The notes beneath the pieces were generated by a model. That model was not told where the DNA came from, made no database searches, and was given only the letters and a program-made list of their open reading frames with translations. Shown piece after piece: positions 1 through 6,917 of a stretch of 32,758 nt of DNA (positions are counted from its first letter, which is position 1; each line of letters starts with the position of its first letter). The translations under genes and the position numbers were made by a program. The DNA is from an uncultured Verrucomicrobiota bacterium (GTDB taxonomy: Bacteria; Verrucomicrobiota; Verrucomicrobiia; Opitutales; Opitutaceae), in NCBI GenBank assembly GCA_903960515.1, contig CAJCBL010000013.1, forward strand, positions 1-32,758, in the 5' to 3' direction.

Positions 1-579
1 ACCACCACCGGCGGGGGCATCCGCATGCTCGTCTGGATCAAGGAGGCCCTGGCCAGCGTCTACAAGGGTGCCATCGAGGCCTTCTCCGCCATGGCGAGCA
101 TCCCCTACGTGGGTCCGTTCCTGGGTGCGGCCGCCATGGCCGCCGCCATCGGCGGTGGCATCGCCCTGGTCGCCAAGATCGGCCATGCCGATGGCGGACT
201 CATCACCGGCCCCGGCGGCCCGCGCGACGATCGCGTGCCCGCCATGCTCTCGGCCGGCGAATATGTGATCCCAGCCCACCGGGTGGCCCAGTACGGCCCG
301 GGCTTCTTCGATGCGTTGCGCAACGGCTCGCTCAATCTCGCCGCCCTCTCGGCCAACGCCCAAGGTGCGCTGGCCGACCGTGGCTCGGCCCTGCAAGCGG
401 CCAGCGCTCCGGCCGCTGCGGCCGCCGCCTCCAGCTCCGGTGGAGGGGAAGCGCCCAACGTGCACGTGGCCTTCGGGGCGTTCAACAACCAGCAGCATGC
501 CAAGGACTGGCTAAGCTCACAGGACGGCGAGCGCTACATGGTGAATTTCCTCAAACGCCGAGGCTACAAGAACGGCTGA
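1..579 (+). CDS. Phage tail tape-measure protein, C-terminal part (runs off the left edge)
   Basis: The reading frame is open from the first base, so the ATG at 25 is internal and this is the 3' end of a longer gene. A hydrophobic Ala/Gly-rich stretch (about residues 30-60, counted from base 1) is followed by the block HADGGLITGPGGPRDDRVPA and LSAGEYVIPA. This 'DGG..GPG..R.D.VPA.LS.GEYV' signature is what I know from the end of lambda-like and Mu-like tape-measure proteins, which set tail length and pass through the cell envelope during DNA injection. A low-complexity Ala/Ser/Gly linker and a short charged tail close the protein. The next plus-strand gene is another tail gene, as expected in a siphovirus or gene-transfer-agent tail operon. 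The family call is firm; the total length is unknown. Confidence 0.85.
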   Translation, partial: TTTGGGIRMLVWIKEALASVYKGAIEAFSAMASIPYVGPFLGAAAMAAAIGGGIALVAKIGHADGGLITGPGGPRDDRVPAMLSAGEYVIPAHRVAQYGPGFFDALRNGSLNLAALSANAQGALADRGSALQAASAPAAAAAASSSGGGEAPNVHVAFGAFNNQQHAKDWLSSQDGERYMVNFLKRRGYKNG

Positions 580-581
580 TG

Positions 582-711
582 GAAATGCGGAATGCAGGTT
601 GCGGAGTGAGGAATGGGTCCGGCCCGCCTCCTAACTCCTAAATTCTAGCTCCTAGCTTCTTCCCTCCTCCCCTCCGCCCCTCCGCAATCCGCCTTCCGCA
701 ATCCGCATTTC
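582..711. repeat. Palindromic intergenic element between tape-measure and LamG tail genes
   Basis: The gap between the two tail genes has matching inverted ends: GAAATGCGGA at 582-591 and TCCGCATTTC at 702-711. Between them is an imperfect mirror of 'GCGGA' and 'TCCGC' words around a pyrimidine-rich centre with CTCCTA repeats. It looks like a small REP- or MITE-like palindromic sequence. It fills the gap almost completely and ends four bases before the next start codon. Confidence 0.5.
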
Positions 712-715
712 GCCC

Positions 716-3073
716 ATGTTACTAACCACCGTCGACTCCACCGCCTGCTACTTGCTCACCTGCGAAGAGGTGTGGGGCAAGTCCATCTCCGGCGAGTTCG
801 CCACCCGCTCGGCCTCCGATGCCGGGCTCTCCGGACGCGAGCATCGCCGCGCCCTGGCCGCCGAGACCATCCTTTCGCTCAACTACCAGCTCTTCCTGGA
901 AGGTGCCGCAGCCGCGCAACTGCGCGCCGCCCTGCGCGCCTACAACAACCAGCCCATTCTCGCCCCCTTTTGGCCGGCCGACTGCCTGCTCTCCGATCTC
1001 GCGCTGTGCCGCTGGTCTGGCGGGCTGCGCCTCTTCTACGAGCCCGGCATGGGCTCCTGGCAGGTGCTCGCGTCCACCGCTCCAAACTCCTTCACCCCCA
1101 CGGCAGCCTGCCGCGTGGTGCCGCTGCTGTGGAGCCGTTTCGCTAAGCTCCCGGCCCCAGGTAGTGCCGATGGCGACGAGGCCATGGAAGTGGCCATTGC
1201 CGTGGTGGAAAACGGCCCTGCGGCCTACGCGATCCGGCCCACGGGAGTGACGGTGGGCACTGGGCCTGCGGTGGGCGCACTCATCCCGAGGCTCCTCTCG
1301 CTGGTGCCCGACTGGGATTCCGGTGTGACCGCTGGCGGCATCGAGCTGCGTATCGACCGCACTCGCATCGGCTATGGCCGCGCGGAGAACGAGGCGTATG
1401 TGAGCCAAACGCCCCGCCGCCTGCAGAAGTTCACCCTGCCGCCGCTGGGCGATGAGGTGGCGCAACTGGTGGCGCTCTTCCGCGAGGCGGGCACCGTGGG
1501 CAGCTTCTGGGTGCCTGGGGCCTTCGCCGAGACCCGGCTGGCCGCTGCGGTCACCTCCGGGGCCGTGATCCAGGTAGCCGATCCCACTGTACTGGCCGAC
1601 CTCGGCTATATCGCGCTGGCCAGCGGCGATACCGTGGCGGCGTGCAAGATCCTCTCCCGCGCCGGCTCTGCACTCACCCTGCAAACCGCCCCTGGCACCT
1701 TCGCCGCAGGCACGGCCGTGTGCTCACTGCTGCTGGCCCGCTTCACCAGCGCCAAGCTCAAGATCACCTGGGAAACGCCCACCGTAGCCTCCGCCACGGT
1801 GGAAGTCGTGGAGCTGCCCACCGAAACCACCGCGCCTGCGGGGGAAACGGTAGGCACCACCATCGGCGCGCTTGGGGCTCCCTGCTGGCTGTACTCCATC
1901 ACCGATGGGGATCTCACATGGCTCACCACCTCCTACGAGAGCGAGCTCGACGCCGGTGCGCTGGGAGTCTTCACCCCCCGCCCGATTTCGCACGGGGACC
2001 GCACCAGCGAGCTCAACTTGGAGCGCCATGATATGGAGCTTACCGCCGGCTGGTGGGAGGGATCGCCTTTTGAGCGCATCAAGCTGGATCGCCTCGCGCC
2101 CAAGCTCACGGTGCAGGTGTACCGCGGTACAGTCGCCGCGCCCGCCTCCGCCTCGCTCATCTTCACCGGCACCGTGCAAGGCCCGCGCTTCGAGGGCGCA
2201 AAATGCACCTGCAAACTCGCCGGCATGACCTCGCTCTTCGACGTCAAAGGCCCCATCGCCGTAACGTCCACCCGCTGCTGGGCCCCGCTCTATTCGCCCC
2301 CTTGCGGGCTTATCGAGGCCGCGCACGATAGCCCCGCTCAGCTCGCCGCAGCCGGCACGGGAGCTCTCTTCTTCCAGCCAGTAGGTGGGGGAGGCTGGCC
2401 GGCTACTGTGGCCGATCACTACCGCTATGGCTACGCCGAGCGCACGCTGCTAGATGGCAGCAAGCGCCGGCACCGCATCGTGGGTAGCTCGCCGGTGATC
2501 ACCGATGGCTACACGTCGCCCCTTCGTTCCGGGCTCGTCGAGTGGTGGGATTTCCCCGAGGAGAGCGGCGTCCGCTATGGCCAAGCGAATGGCTTGGCGC
2601 TTGATGAGACGGGGGGACAAGCGATGCCATACTCTATTCCCGTCGACCTTCGGCGGCGGGCTCCGGGCGTGTGTCGTTCCGCCGCTTTGGCGGCAGCGTG
2701 TGTCACTTCGGCAGGCGCCCCGGCGTATCCCGATACCGGGCAGATGTCGCTCGCCGGCTGGTTTAGGCTCGGGACCGGGCTCGCCAATCCGACCGGCTTT
2801 TTCATGGACTGGTCGTTCGCCAAAATCGGGGTTGCTCCTGGCGGGGTAATCACAGGGGAGTATGCCATGGCTGCCCCGCACACCATCTCGCCACCCGACC
2901 CTTGGGCGTGGGTATTTGTGGGGTTGTCGGTCAATGTCCCCACCGCCCGCTGTACGCTCTATGTGTCGGGTGCCAGCGCTTCGGGTACTTGTGGCAATTT
3001 CCCCTTCAATTATGGGGGTGCCGGTGTGTTTCGGTTGTTTGGGGTTGGCAACAGTTACCCAAATTATCCCTGA
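716..3073 (+). CDS. BR0599/DUF2163-like phage tail protein with LamG-like domain, broken at its 3' end
   Basis: The protein as encoded has 785 residues. The first ~390 are a phage-tail region I cannot assign more precisely. Residues ~390-590 resemble the DUF2163/BR0599 tail family, including a cysteine pair in TRCWAPLYSPPCGL near residue 518, which matches the family's C-terminal 'C...Y...CG' pattern. From ~605 a LamG/concanavalin-like beta-sandwich starts (SGLVEWWDFPEESG, then MSLAGWFRLG). It stops at GVFRLFGVGNSYPNYP, before the usual final strands with an 'IDEV.IWNRAL' motif. Those strands occur on the opposite strand at 10156-10500, directly before the NlpC gene. I therefore read this as the 5' part of a split gene, with the last codons and stop supplied by the inserted element. 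In gene transfer agents and siphophages the order tape measure, DUF2163, NlpC peptidase, hub is typical. No Shine-Dalgarno precedes the ATG. Confidence 0.7.
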   Translation: MLLTTVDSTACYLLTCEEVWGKSISGEFATRSASDAGLSGREHRRALAAETILSLNYQLFLEGAAAAQLRAALRAYNNQPILAPFWPADCLLSDLALCRWSGGLRLFYEPGMGSWQVLASTAPNSFTPTAACRVVPLLWSRFAKLPAPGSADGDEAMEVAIAVVENGPAAYAIRPTGVTVGTGPAVGALIPRLLSLVPDWDSGVTAGGIELRIDRTRIGYGRAENEAYVSQTPRRLQKFTLPPLGDEVAQLVALFREAGTVGSFWVPGAFAETRLAAAVTSGAVIQVADPTVLADLGYIALASGDTVAACKILSRAGSALTLQTAPGTFAAGTAVCSLLLARFTSAKLKITWETPTVASATVEVVELPTETTAPAGETVGTTIGALGAPCWLYSITDGDLTWLTTSYESELDAGALGVFTPRPISHGDRTSELNLERHDMELTAGWWEGSPFERIKLDRLAPKLTVQVYRGTVAAPASASLIFTGTVQGPRFEGAKCTCKLAGMTSLFDVKGPIAVTSTRCWAPLYSPPCGLIEAAHDSPAQLAAAGTGALFFQPVGGGGWPATVADHYRYGYAERTLLDGSKRRHRIVGSSPVITDGYTSPLRSGLVEWWDFPEESGVRYGQANGLALDETGGQAMPYSIPVDLRRRAPGVCRSAALAAACVTSAGAPAYPDTGQMSLAGWFRLGTGLANPTGFFMDWSFAKIGVAPGGVITGEYAMAAPHTISPPDPWAWVFVGLSVNVPTARCTLYVSGASASGTCGNFPFNYGGAGVFRLFGVGNSYPNYP

Positions 3074-3074
3074 A

Positions 3075-3100
3075 TGTCAACAAATCACTTGATTATGACA
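3075..3100. promoter_or_regulatory. Imperfect palindrome at the transposon left end, upstream of its first gene
   Basis: TGTCA (3075-3079) and TGACA (3096-3100) flank an inner pair ATCA (3084-3087) and TGAT (3090-3093). The site is AT-rich, 23 bases ahead of the first gene, and next to the point where the LamG gene is interrupted. It could be a TnpA binding site at the element's left end or an operator for the three-gene operon. This is inference from symmetry and position only. Confidence 0.35.
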
Positions 3101-3122
3101 ATGACTCGGGTAAGCTCCGGGC

Positions 3123-3644
3123 ATGAAACGGAGCAAGCACGCACCGCCCGACCCAGTGAAGGTCGCCCTTGTATCACTGGAATGGTCTGCGTGGGTGCGT
3201 AGTCGTGAGATGCTGGATGCTATCCGTGGGTGGGTGCTGGCGGTCTGTTCGACTCGCAATCGTGGAATTGTCAGTGTTGTTGATAGCGGCTACGACGTTT
3301 CTACTCACGGCTCAGTGAGTGATGTTCCATTGCAAGCGGAGGATTTTGTGACACTAGGCGACTTATTGGATGCGCCCAATGGGGGCACGGATGCGACGTA
3401 TGTTTCGGGTAGTGGTCTGCGTGCGACGACATTCGAGGACGACCTGATGCACAGGCTATTCGATGTGAAAGCAGAGTGGATCAGCGCCCATTACCCCGAC
3501 ATGATCAACGACGCAACCGATTCACTCACCGATGCAATATGTGACCTTCTGGTGGACCCGATGCAGTTGGTTTACGCAGAGGATTTCCGGGCAATAAATC
3601 TCGATGATTTGCTGGCTGGCCGGCTCAAGGAGTTCCCCTCGTGA
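3123..3644 (+). CDS. Unknown 173-residue protein, first gene of the IS607-like operon
   Basis: I do not recognise this protein. It is mostly polar and acidic in its second half, with no signal peptide, no clear membrane segment and no cysteine motif. Its stop codon overlaps the GTG start of tnpA in a GTGA junction, and an AAGGAG sequence for tnpA lies inside its last codons, so it is translated together with the transposase. Codon use and base composition are less GC-rich than the neighbours. The coupling makes a role in transposition (regulator or partner of TnpA/TnpB) as plausible as passive cargo. It is a real gene by frame, length and coupling; the function is open. Confidence 0.7.
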   Translation: MKRSKHAPPDPVKVALVSLEWSAWVRSREMLDAIRGWVLAVCSTRNRGIVSVVDSGYDVSTHGSVSDVPLQAEDFVTLGDLLDAPNGGTDATYVSGSGLRATTFEDDLMHRLFDVKAEWISAHYPDMINDATDSLTDAICDLLVDPMQLVYAEDFRAINLDDLLAGRLKEFPS

Positions 3645-4249
3645 AACTATCAGCATGGGCCGCACAGGAGGGCATTCACTATCAGACGGCATGGCGGATG
3701 TTCAAGAGCGGCAAGCTGCCCGTGCCAGTTAAACAACTTCCGACCGGGACGATCATCGTGGACGACAACCCGCAGGAGGCGGGCGCGGCACTCTACGCCC
3801 GCGTGTCGTCCTCGGACCAGAAGAAGGATTTGGAGGCCCAGATTGGGCGGCTGGCGGTGTTTGCCGCCGGCCAGAAGCTCACCGTCATCAAGACGGTGGC
3901 TGAAGTGGGAAGCGGCCTCAACGGGCACCGGCAAGGACTCATCCGGTTGCTCACCGATCCGAAGGTCCGCATTATCGTTGTCGAACACCGCGACCGGCTG
4001 ATGCGCTTTGGAGCCGAGTTCGTCGAGGCGACACTTGCCGCCGATGGCCGCAAGTTGCTCGTAGTCGATACGAGCGAACTTAAGGACGATCTGGTGGCCG
4101 ATGTGATTGCCGTGCTCACCAGCATGTGCGCCCGCCTCTACGGGCGGCGCTCGGCCAACAACCGGGCCAAGCGGGCGCTCACGGCCATGCAAGGCGAGGT
4201 GCCTGACGACCCAGCGCATCCGCCAGACGCGCCCGTTAGTTCGCCATGA
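3641..4249 (+). CDS. tnpA: IS607-family serine recombinase (TnpA)
   Basis: The 202-residue protein starts with a MerR/excisionase-like helix-turn-helix (WAAQEGIHYQTAWRMFKSGK, residues 6-25). A short linker leads to the serine-resolvase catalytic domain: YARVSSSDQ (residues 52-60) with the likely nucleophile Ser56, followed by VEHRDRLMRFG with the conserved arginines and the C-terminal helix with ARLYGRR. The DNA-binding domain ahead of the catalytic domain is the IS607 arrangement, opposite to ordinary resolvases. These enzymes cut and rejoin both strands through a phosphoserine link and integrate with little target specificity. The GTG start at 3641 is supported by AAGGAG at 3626-3631 and by overlap with the upstream stop. 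The gene ends in an ATGA overlap with tnpB. It appears complete. Confidence 0.92.
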   Translation: MKLSAWAAQEGIHYQTAWRMFKSGKLPVPVKQLPTGTIIVDDNPQEAGAALYARVSSSDQKKDLEAQIGRLAVFAAGQKLTVIKTVAEVGSGLNGHRQGLIRLLTDPKVRIIVVEHRDRLMRFGAEFVEATLAADGRKLLVVDTSELKDDLVADVIAVLTSMCARLYGRRSANNRAKRALTAMQGEVPDDPAHPPDAPVSSP

Positions 4250-5877
4250 CCATCACCATCGAGACACGCATCGCAGACGATCCGGCAATCTTGCCGGTCC
4301 TGGAGTCGTGCGCGGCGCTGTTCTCGCGGCTGGAACGTCTCTTGTTCGTGGCCCTGTATGCCCGAGGTGAGACATTGAACGCCGCGAAGCGGCGTTTCCT
4401 GACCGAGCACTGCATCACGGCGCGCCACTTCAACGCGATCTACAAGCAGTTGTCGGCCAAGGTTGAATCGTGGCGCGAGGTGCGCAAACTCAACCTCGCC
4501 ACGGTTTCCAAGCAGATCGTAAAGACACAGAAGGCAATCGCCAAAGCCAAAGCCCCCTTCGTTAAACATCAGAAGAAGCGCCGACTGCAAAAGCTGCGGG
4601 ACCGCAAGGCGGGCATCGAGCGCGACCTTGCCGCACCGGTGCCGAGCGTCTGCTTTGGCTCGCGCAAGCTGTTCGGCCAGCAGCACGAACTTGCCGCCAA
4701 CGGGTACGCCGATCACGCTGCATGGCAGAAGGCATGGCGTGCATCCCGTTCCTCATCCTTTTTCGTGCTCGGCTCCGCCGACGAAACAGCAGGCAACCAG
4801 ACTTGCCAATACCGCGACGGTGCCCTGCACCTGCGCCTGCCCGATGCCTTGGGTGGCGAGACGCTGGTCGTGCCGGTCGCCTTCCGCTACCGCGTAGCCG
4901 ACCTGCTGGCGGCGCTCACGCCGACCAAGCAGACGGTCACCAGAGGCCCGCGCAAGGGCAAGGCGGTGACCCGCCATAGCGCGGTCAGCTATCGCTTTCT
5001 GCGCCGCGATAACGGACATTGGTATGCACAGGCTATGTTCGAGGTTGCCGCCGCGCCGATCACCACCAGCGGGCGCAAGGGCTGCGCGGGTATCGACACC
5101 AATCCGTGGGGATTGGCGGTGACCCGCTGCGACCGCTGCGGCAACCCGGTGGACACGCTGGATATCCCGTGGGCCGTTGAGGGACGCAGCGCCGATCAGG
5201 CTAAGGCGTCTATCGGAGACGCCGTGGCTGTGGCCGTGCTTTATGCCGAGAAGCATGGCGTCCCCGTGGCCGTCGAGACACTCGACTTCGACGACAAGAA
5301 GAACGAGGATCGAGGCGCCCGCTGCAACCGGATGCTGTCGGCCTTCGCCTACGCTGCCTTCGCGCAGATGCTGCGCGGGCGTTGCGCTCGGGAAGGCGTC
5401 GAGCTAGTCGAGGTGAACCCGGCGTTCACCTCCGTCATCGGCGCGGCGAAGTTCGCCGCTGGTTACGGCTTGAGCGTGCATCGCGCCGCCGCCCTAGCCA
5501 TCGCACGCCGGGCACTCAATTTTGGTGAAGTTCTGCGCACCCGTCACACCGGGTCCGCCCTCGCGCTACCTGCAAGGAATCGCACGAGGCACGTCTGGTC
5601 TGATTGGCGTCGTTGGGCGAAAGCCCGCCGGCCCCAGCGCAAGGCACCAACCAAACCGAAAGGAAGCCGTGGCTCCAAGCCACCCAATGGCCGGCAAATG
5701 CCGATCCCCTGCCACCCAACGACCGCGCAAGTGGGCGGTCGTGCTGGCAGGGCGACGCCGCGACGCAACGCGGTCCCTGTTGAATGCGGTGCAACTCCGC
5801 AGGCCAATGGCCGTCATCGCTGTTCGGACGGCCTCGTATCCGTTAACTCACACGCACCAAAATGCGCTGTGCGTTAA
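4246..5877 (+). CDS. tnpB: TnpB-family RNA-guided nuclease-like protein (variant RuvC)
   Basis: The protein has 543 codons. The N-terminal ~270 residues are basic and helical, as in TnpB. The RuvC-like domain shows motif I (CAGIDTNPWGLAV, Asp284) and motif II (VAVETLDFDDKK, Glu344). The usual 'CxxC...CxxC' zinc finger and the 'D.NAA.NI' motif III are absent. Instead I see NPAFTSVIGAAKFA followed by LSVHRAAALAIARRALNFGE (residues 409-428), which I recall from TnpB-related proteins with a rearranged active site. Glu428 could be the missing acid, but that is a guess. Active TnpB proteins cut DNA at a site given by an RNA encoded at the element's right end. The last ~105 codons lie over strong RNA-like hairpins and encode low-complexity basic sequence, so the functional protein may end near residue 440. 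The start overlaps tnpA (ATGA). Confidence 0.85.
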   Translation: MTITIETRIADDPAILPVLESCAALFSRLERLLFVALYARGETLNAAKRRFLTEHCITARHFNAIYKQLSAKVESWREVRKLNLATVSKQIVKTQKAIAKAKAPFVKHQKKRRLQKLRDRKAGIERDLAAPVPSVCFGSRKLFGQQHELAANGYADHAAWQKAWRASRSSSFFVLGSADETAGNQTCQYRDGALHLRLPDALGGETLVVPVAFRYRVADLLAALTPTKQTVTRGPRKGKAVTRHSAVSYRFLRRDNGHWYAQAMFEVAAAPITTSGRKGCAGIDTNPWGLAVTRCDRCGNPVDTLDIPWAVEGRSADQAKASIGDAVAVAVLYAEKHGVPVAVETLDFDDKKNEDRGARCNRMLSAFAYAAFAQMLRGRCAREGVELVEVNPAFTSVIGAAKFAAGYGLSVHRAAALAIARRALNFGEVLRTRHTGSALALPARNRTRHVWSDWRRWAKARRPQRKAPTKPKGSRGSKPPNGRQMPIPCHPTTAQVGGRAGRATPRRNAVPVECGATPQANGRHRCSDGLVSVNSHAPKCAVR

Positions 5878-5880
5878 ACG
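5640..5880 (+). ncRNA. Candidate omega RNA scaffold at the 3' end of tnpB
   Basis: The end of the tnpB frame folds strongly. CCCTGCCA (5707-5714) pairs with TGGCAGGG (5745-5752), and inside it ACGACCGC (5719-5726) pairs perfectly with GCGGTCGT (5735-5742). Then TGCGG (5785-5789) pairs with CCGCA (5797-5801), GGCC with GGCC (5802-5805, 5809-5812), and TTAAC...CACGCA (5843-5856) pairs with TGCGCTGTG...GTTAA (5863-5877), the last containing the stop codon. Known TnpB guide RNAs overlap the 3' end of the gene and run into the right end of the element. Position and fold fit; the exact ends and the guide segment cannot be set from sequence alone. Confidence 0.55.
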
Positions 5881-6187
5881 CCTATGGTTTTACGAACGGC
5901 TAAATACGGAGGGGAGAGGTGTAGGAGCCTGCGCGGCGGCGCTTCTGCGTGTAACCCGCAGAAAGTAGAAAAGGGTGGATGCACGGGGAAGAAAAGGGTC
6001 GAGAATCCGTAAACGGATCGACCCAGCGAGTTCTTCGCGGCGCTTCCGCGAGGGGGCCGCGAGCGCTTCGCGACAACTGCCCAGTGGCGTGGAGGCAACA
6101 CCAAGCCTGCGTGAGCTCGTGGACTCCAGGGCCTACCCATCCCAAGCCGACGCCATCGAGGCCGGCGTGGCTGCGATCCCCTGCCCA
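5878..6187. other. Gene-free stretch holding the transposon right end and hairpins
   Basis: No convincing gene lies here. Two clear hairpins are present: TTCTGCG (5943-5949) with CGCAGAA (5957-5963), and GGGTCG...ATCCGT (5996-6010) with ACGGAT CGACCC (6013-6024), the latter with a three-base bulge. Neither is followed by a run of T, so they are weak as intrinsic terminators. They may belong to the 3' part of the TnpB guide RNA or to the element's right end. The phage sequence resumes somewhere before 6188. The GC-rich ORFs that can be drawn through this stretch on both strands show no family features. Confidence 0.4.
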
Positions 6188-6916
6188 TCACGCGAGCTGC
6201 ATAACCTGAAGCCCGTGGATGCGTAGGCGATTCTGGTTATGCGGGGCCCTCACGTACAGATGGGTCAGTCCCGAATCAAGCCCAGCCCCCCACCAGCCTC
6301 CGGTGACGGTACCCGACCCCACCAACGTAGTCTCCAGCATCAATTTGCGCAGGCTTAATACCGATGTATCGGTGAGGCGGGCCGCCGCCTGGCCCTGCAC
6401 AAGGATACCCGTCGCGCTAAGTGTTAGGTCAACCGCCATGAATGCGCAGAATGATGTAGTCCCGGCCGGAGTGAGGTGCTGGGCGTATTGGGTAACCAGC
6501 CCGATCCCGGTTGCGGAATTTGTCACGGATACACCATCCGCTATGGCTCCAAAATTCTGGTTCCCCGCCCACATGACGGAGTAGTTGGGTGTAGCGAACG
6601 ATACTGCGACAGAGCTAGCCACTGCCGACATCAGCCCAACGAAACGAGTGCCCTCATCCCCAACGCACCCGCCGGCGGCACCATTGAAGAGGCCGAGGGC
6701 AAATCGGTCCCGATGATTCAGGTAAGTGACTGTCTCGACCGCCGGCGCGGTGTTATCGTCCGCGGCCAGTCCGATGATCGAGTAGAGCATCCCGATGCGG
6801 ACTCGATGCCACGCAGAGGGCAGCAGGGTGGCGCGGGGATACACCTCGCGCACGGCCATCGCGATGGATGAGCAGGTGCCTAGGTCGGTGGTTTTTGATG
6901 GGTATCCGGTTGCCAT
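6188..6916 (-). CDS. Unknown distal phage tail protein
   Basis: The product has 242 residues and no family I recognise. It is rich in Gly, Ala, Thr and Val with alternating beta-type patterns (for example SVMWAGNQNFGAIADGVSVT), as in phage tail-tip or fibre domains, and has no signal peptide or membrane helix. Its ATG follows the stop codon of the hub gene by a single base (TGATATG), so it is translated from the same transcript without its own Shine-Dalgarno. The position after the hub protein suggests a fibre or receptor-binding part. It is the last gene of the inverted tail block and ends just inside the transposon junction region; nothing indicates truncation. Confidence 0.7.
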   Translation of the reverse strand: MATGYPSKTTDLGTCSSIAMAVREVYPRATLLPSAWHRVRIGMLYSIIGLAADDNTAPAVETVTYLNHRDRFALGLFNGAAGGCVGDEGTRFVGLMSAVASSVAVSFATPNYSVMWAGNQNFGAIADGVSVTNSATGIGLVTQYAQHLTPAGTTSFCAFMAVDLTLSATGILVQGQAAARLTDTSVLSLRKLMLETTLVGSGTVTGGWWGAGLDSGLTHLYVRAPHNQNRLRIHGLQVMQLA

Positions 6917-6917
6917 A

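Larger units (their letters stand above)
3070..6180 (+). mobile_element. IS607-like element with an extra third gene (boundaries approximate)
   Basis: A serine-recombinase TnpA with an N-terminal helix-turn-helix, overlapping by four bases with a TnpB gene, is the gene arrangement of the IS607 family. The left end must lie close to 3070, because the LamG reading frame fails there. The right end is somewhere between the TnpB stop (5877) and the end of the next phage gene (6188). IS607 elements lack terminal inverted repeats and target duplications, so the ends cannot be fixed by eye. An additional gene at 3123-3644 is translationally coupled to tnpA, which is not part of the standard two-gene element. 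The first ~570 bases are less GC-rich than their surroundings, which supports a foreign origin. Confidence 0.75.

Noticed and set aside
5781-5812. Resemblance of TGAATGCGGTGCAACTCCGC to a cobalamin riboswitch core
   Set aside because: It lies at the 3' end of tnpB, not upstream of a gene, and no B12-related gene is near. It fits a TnpB guide RNA stem better.
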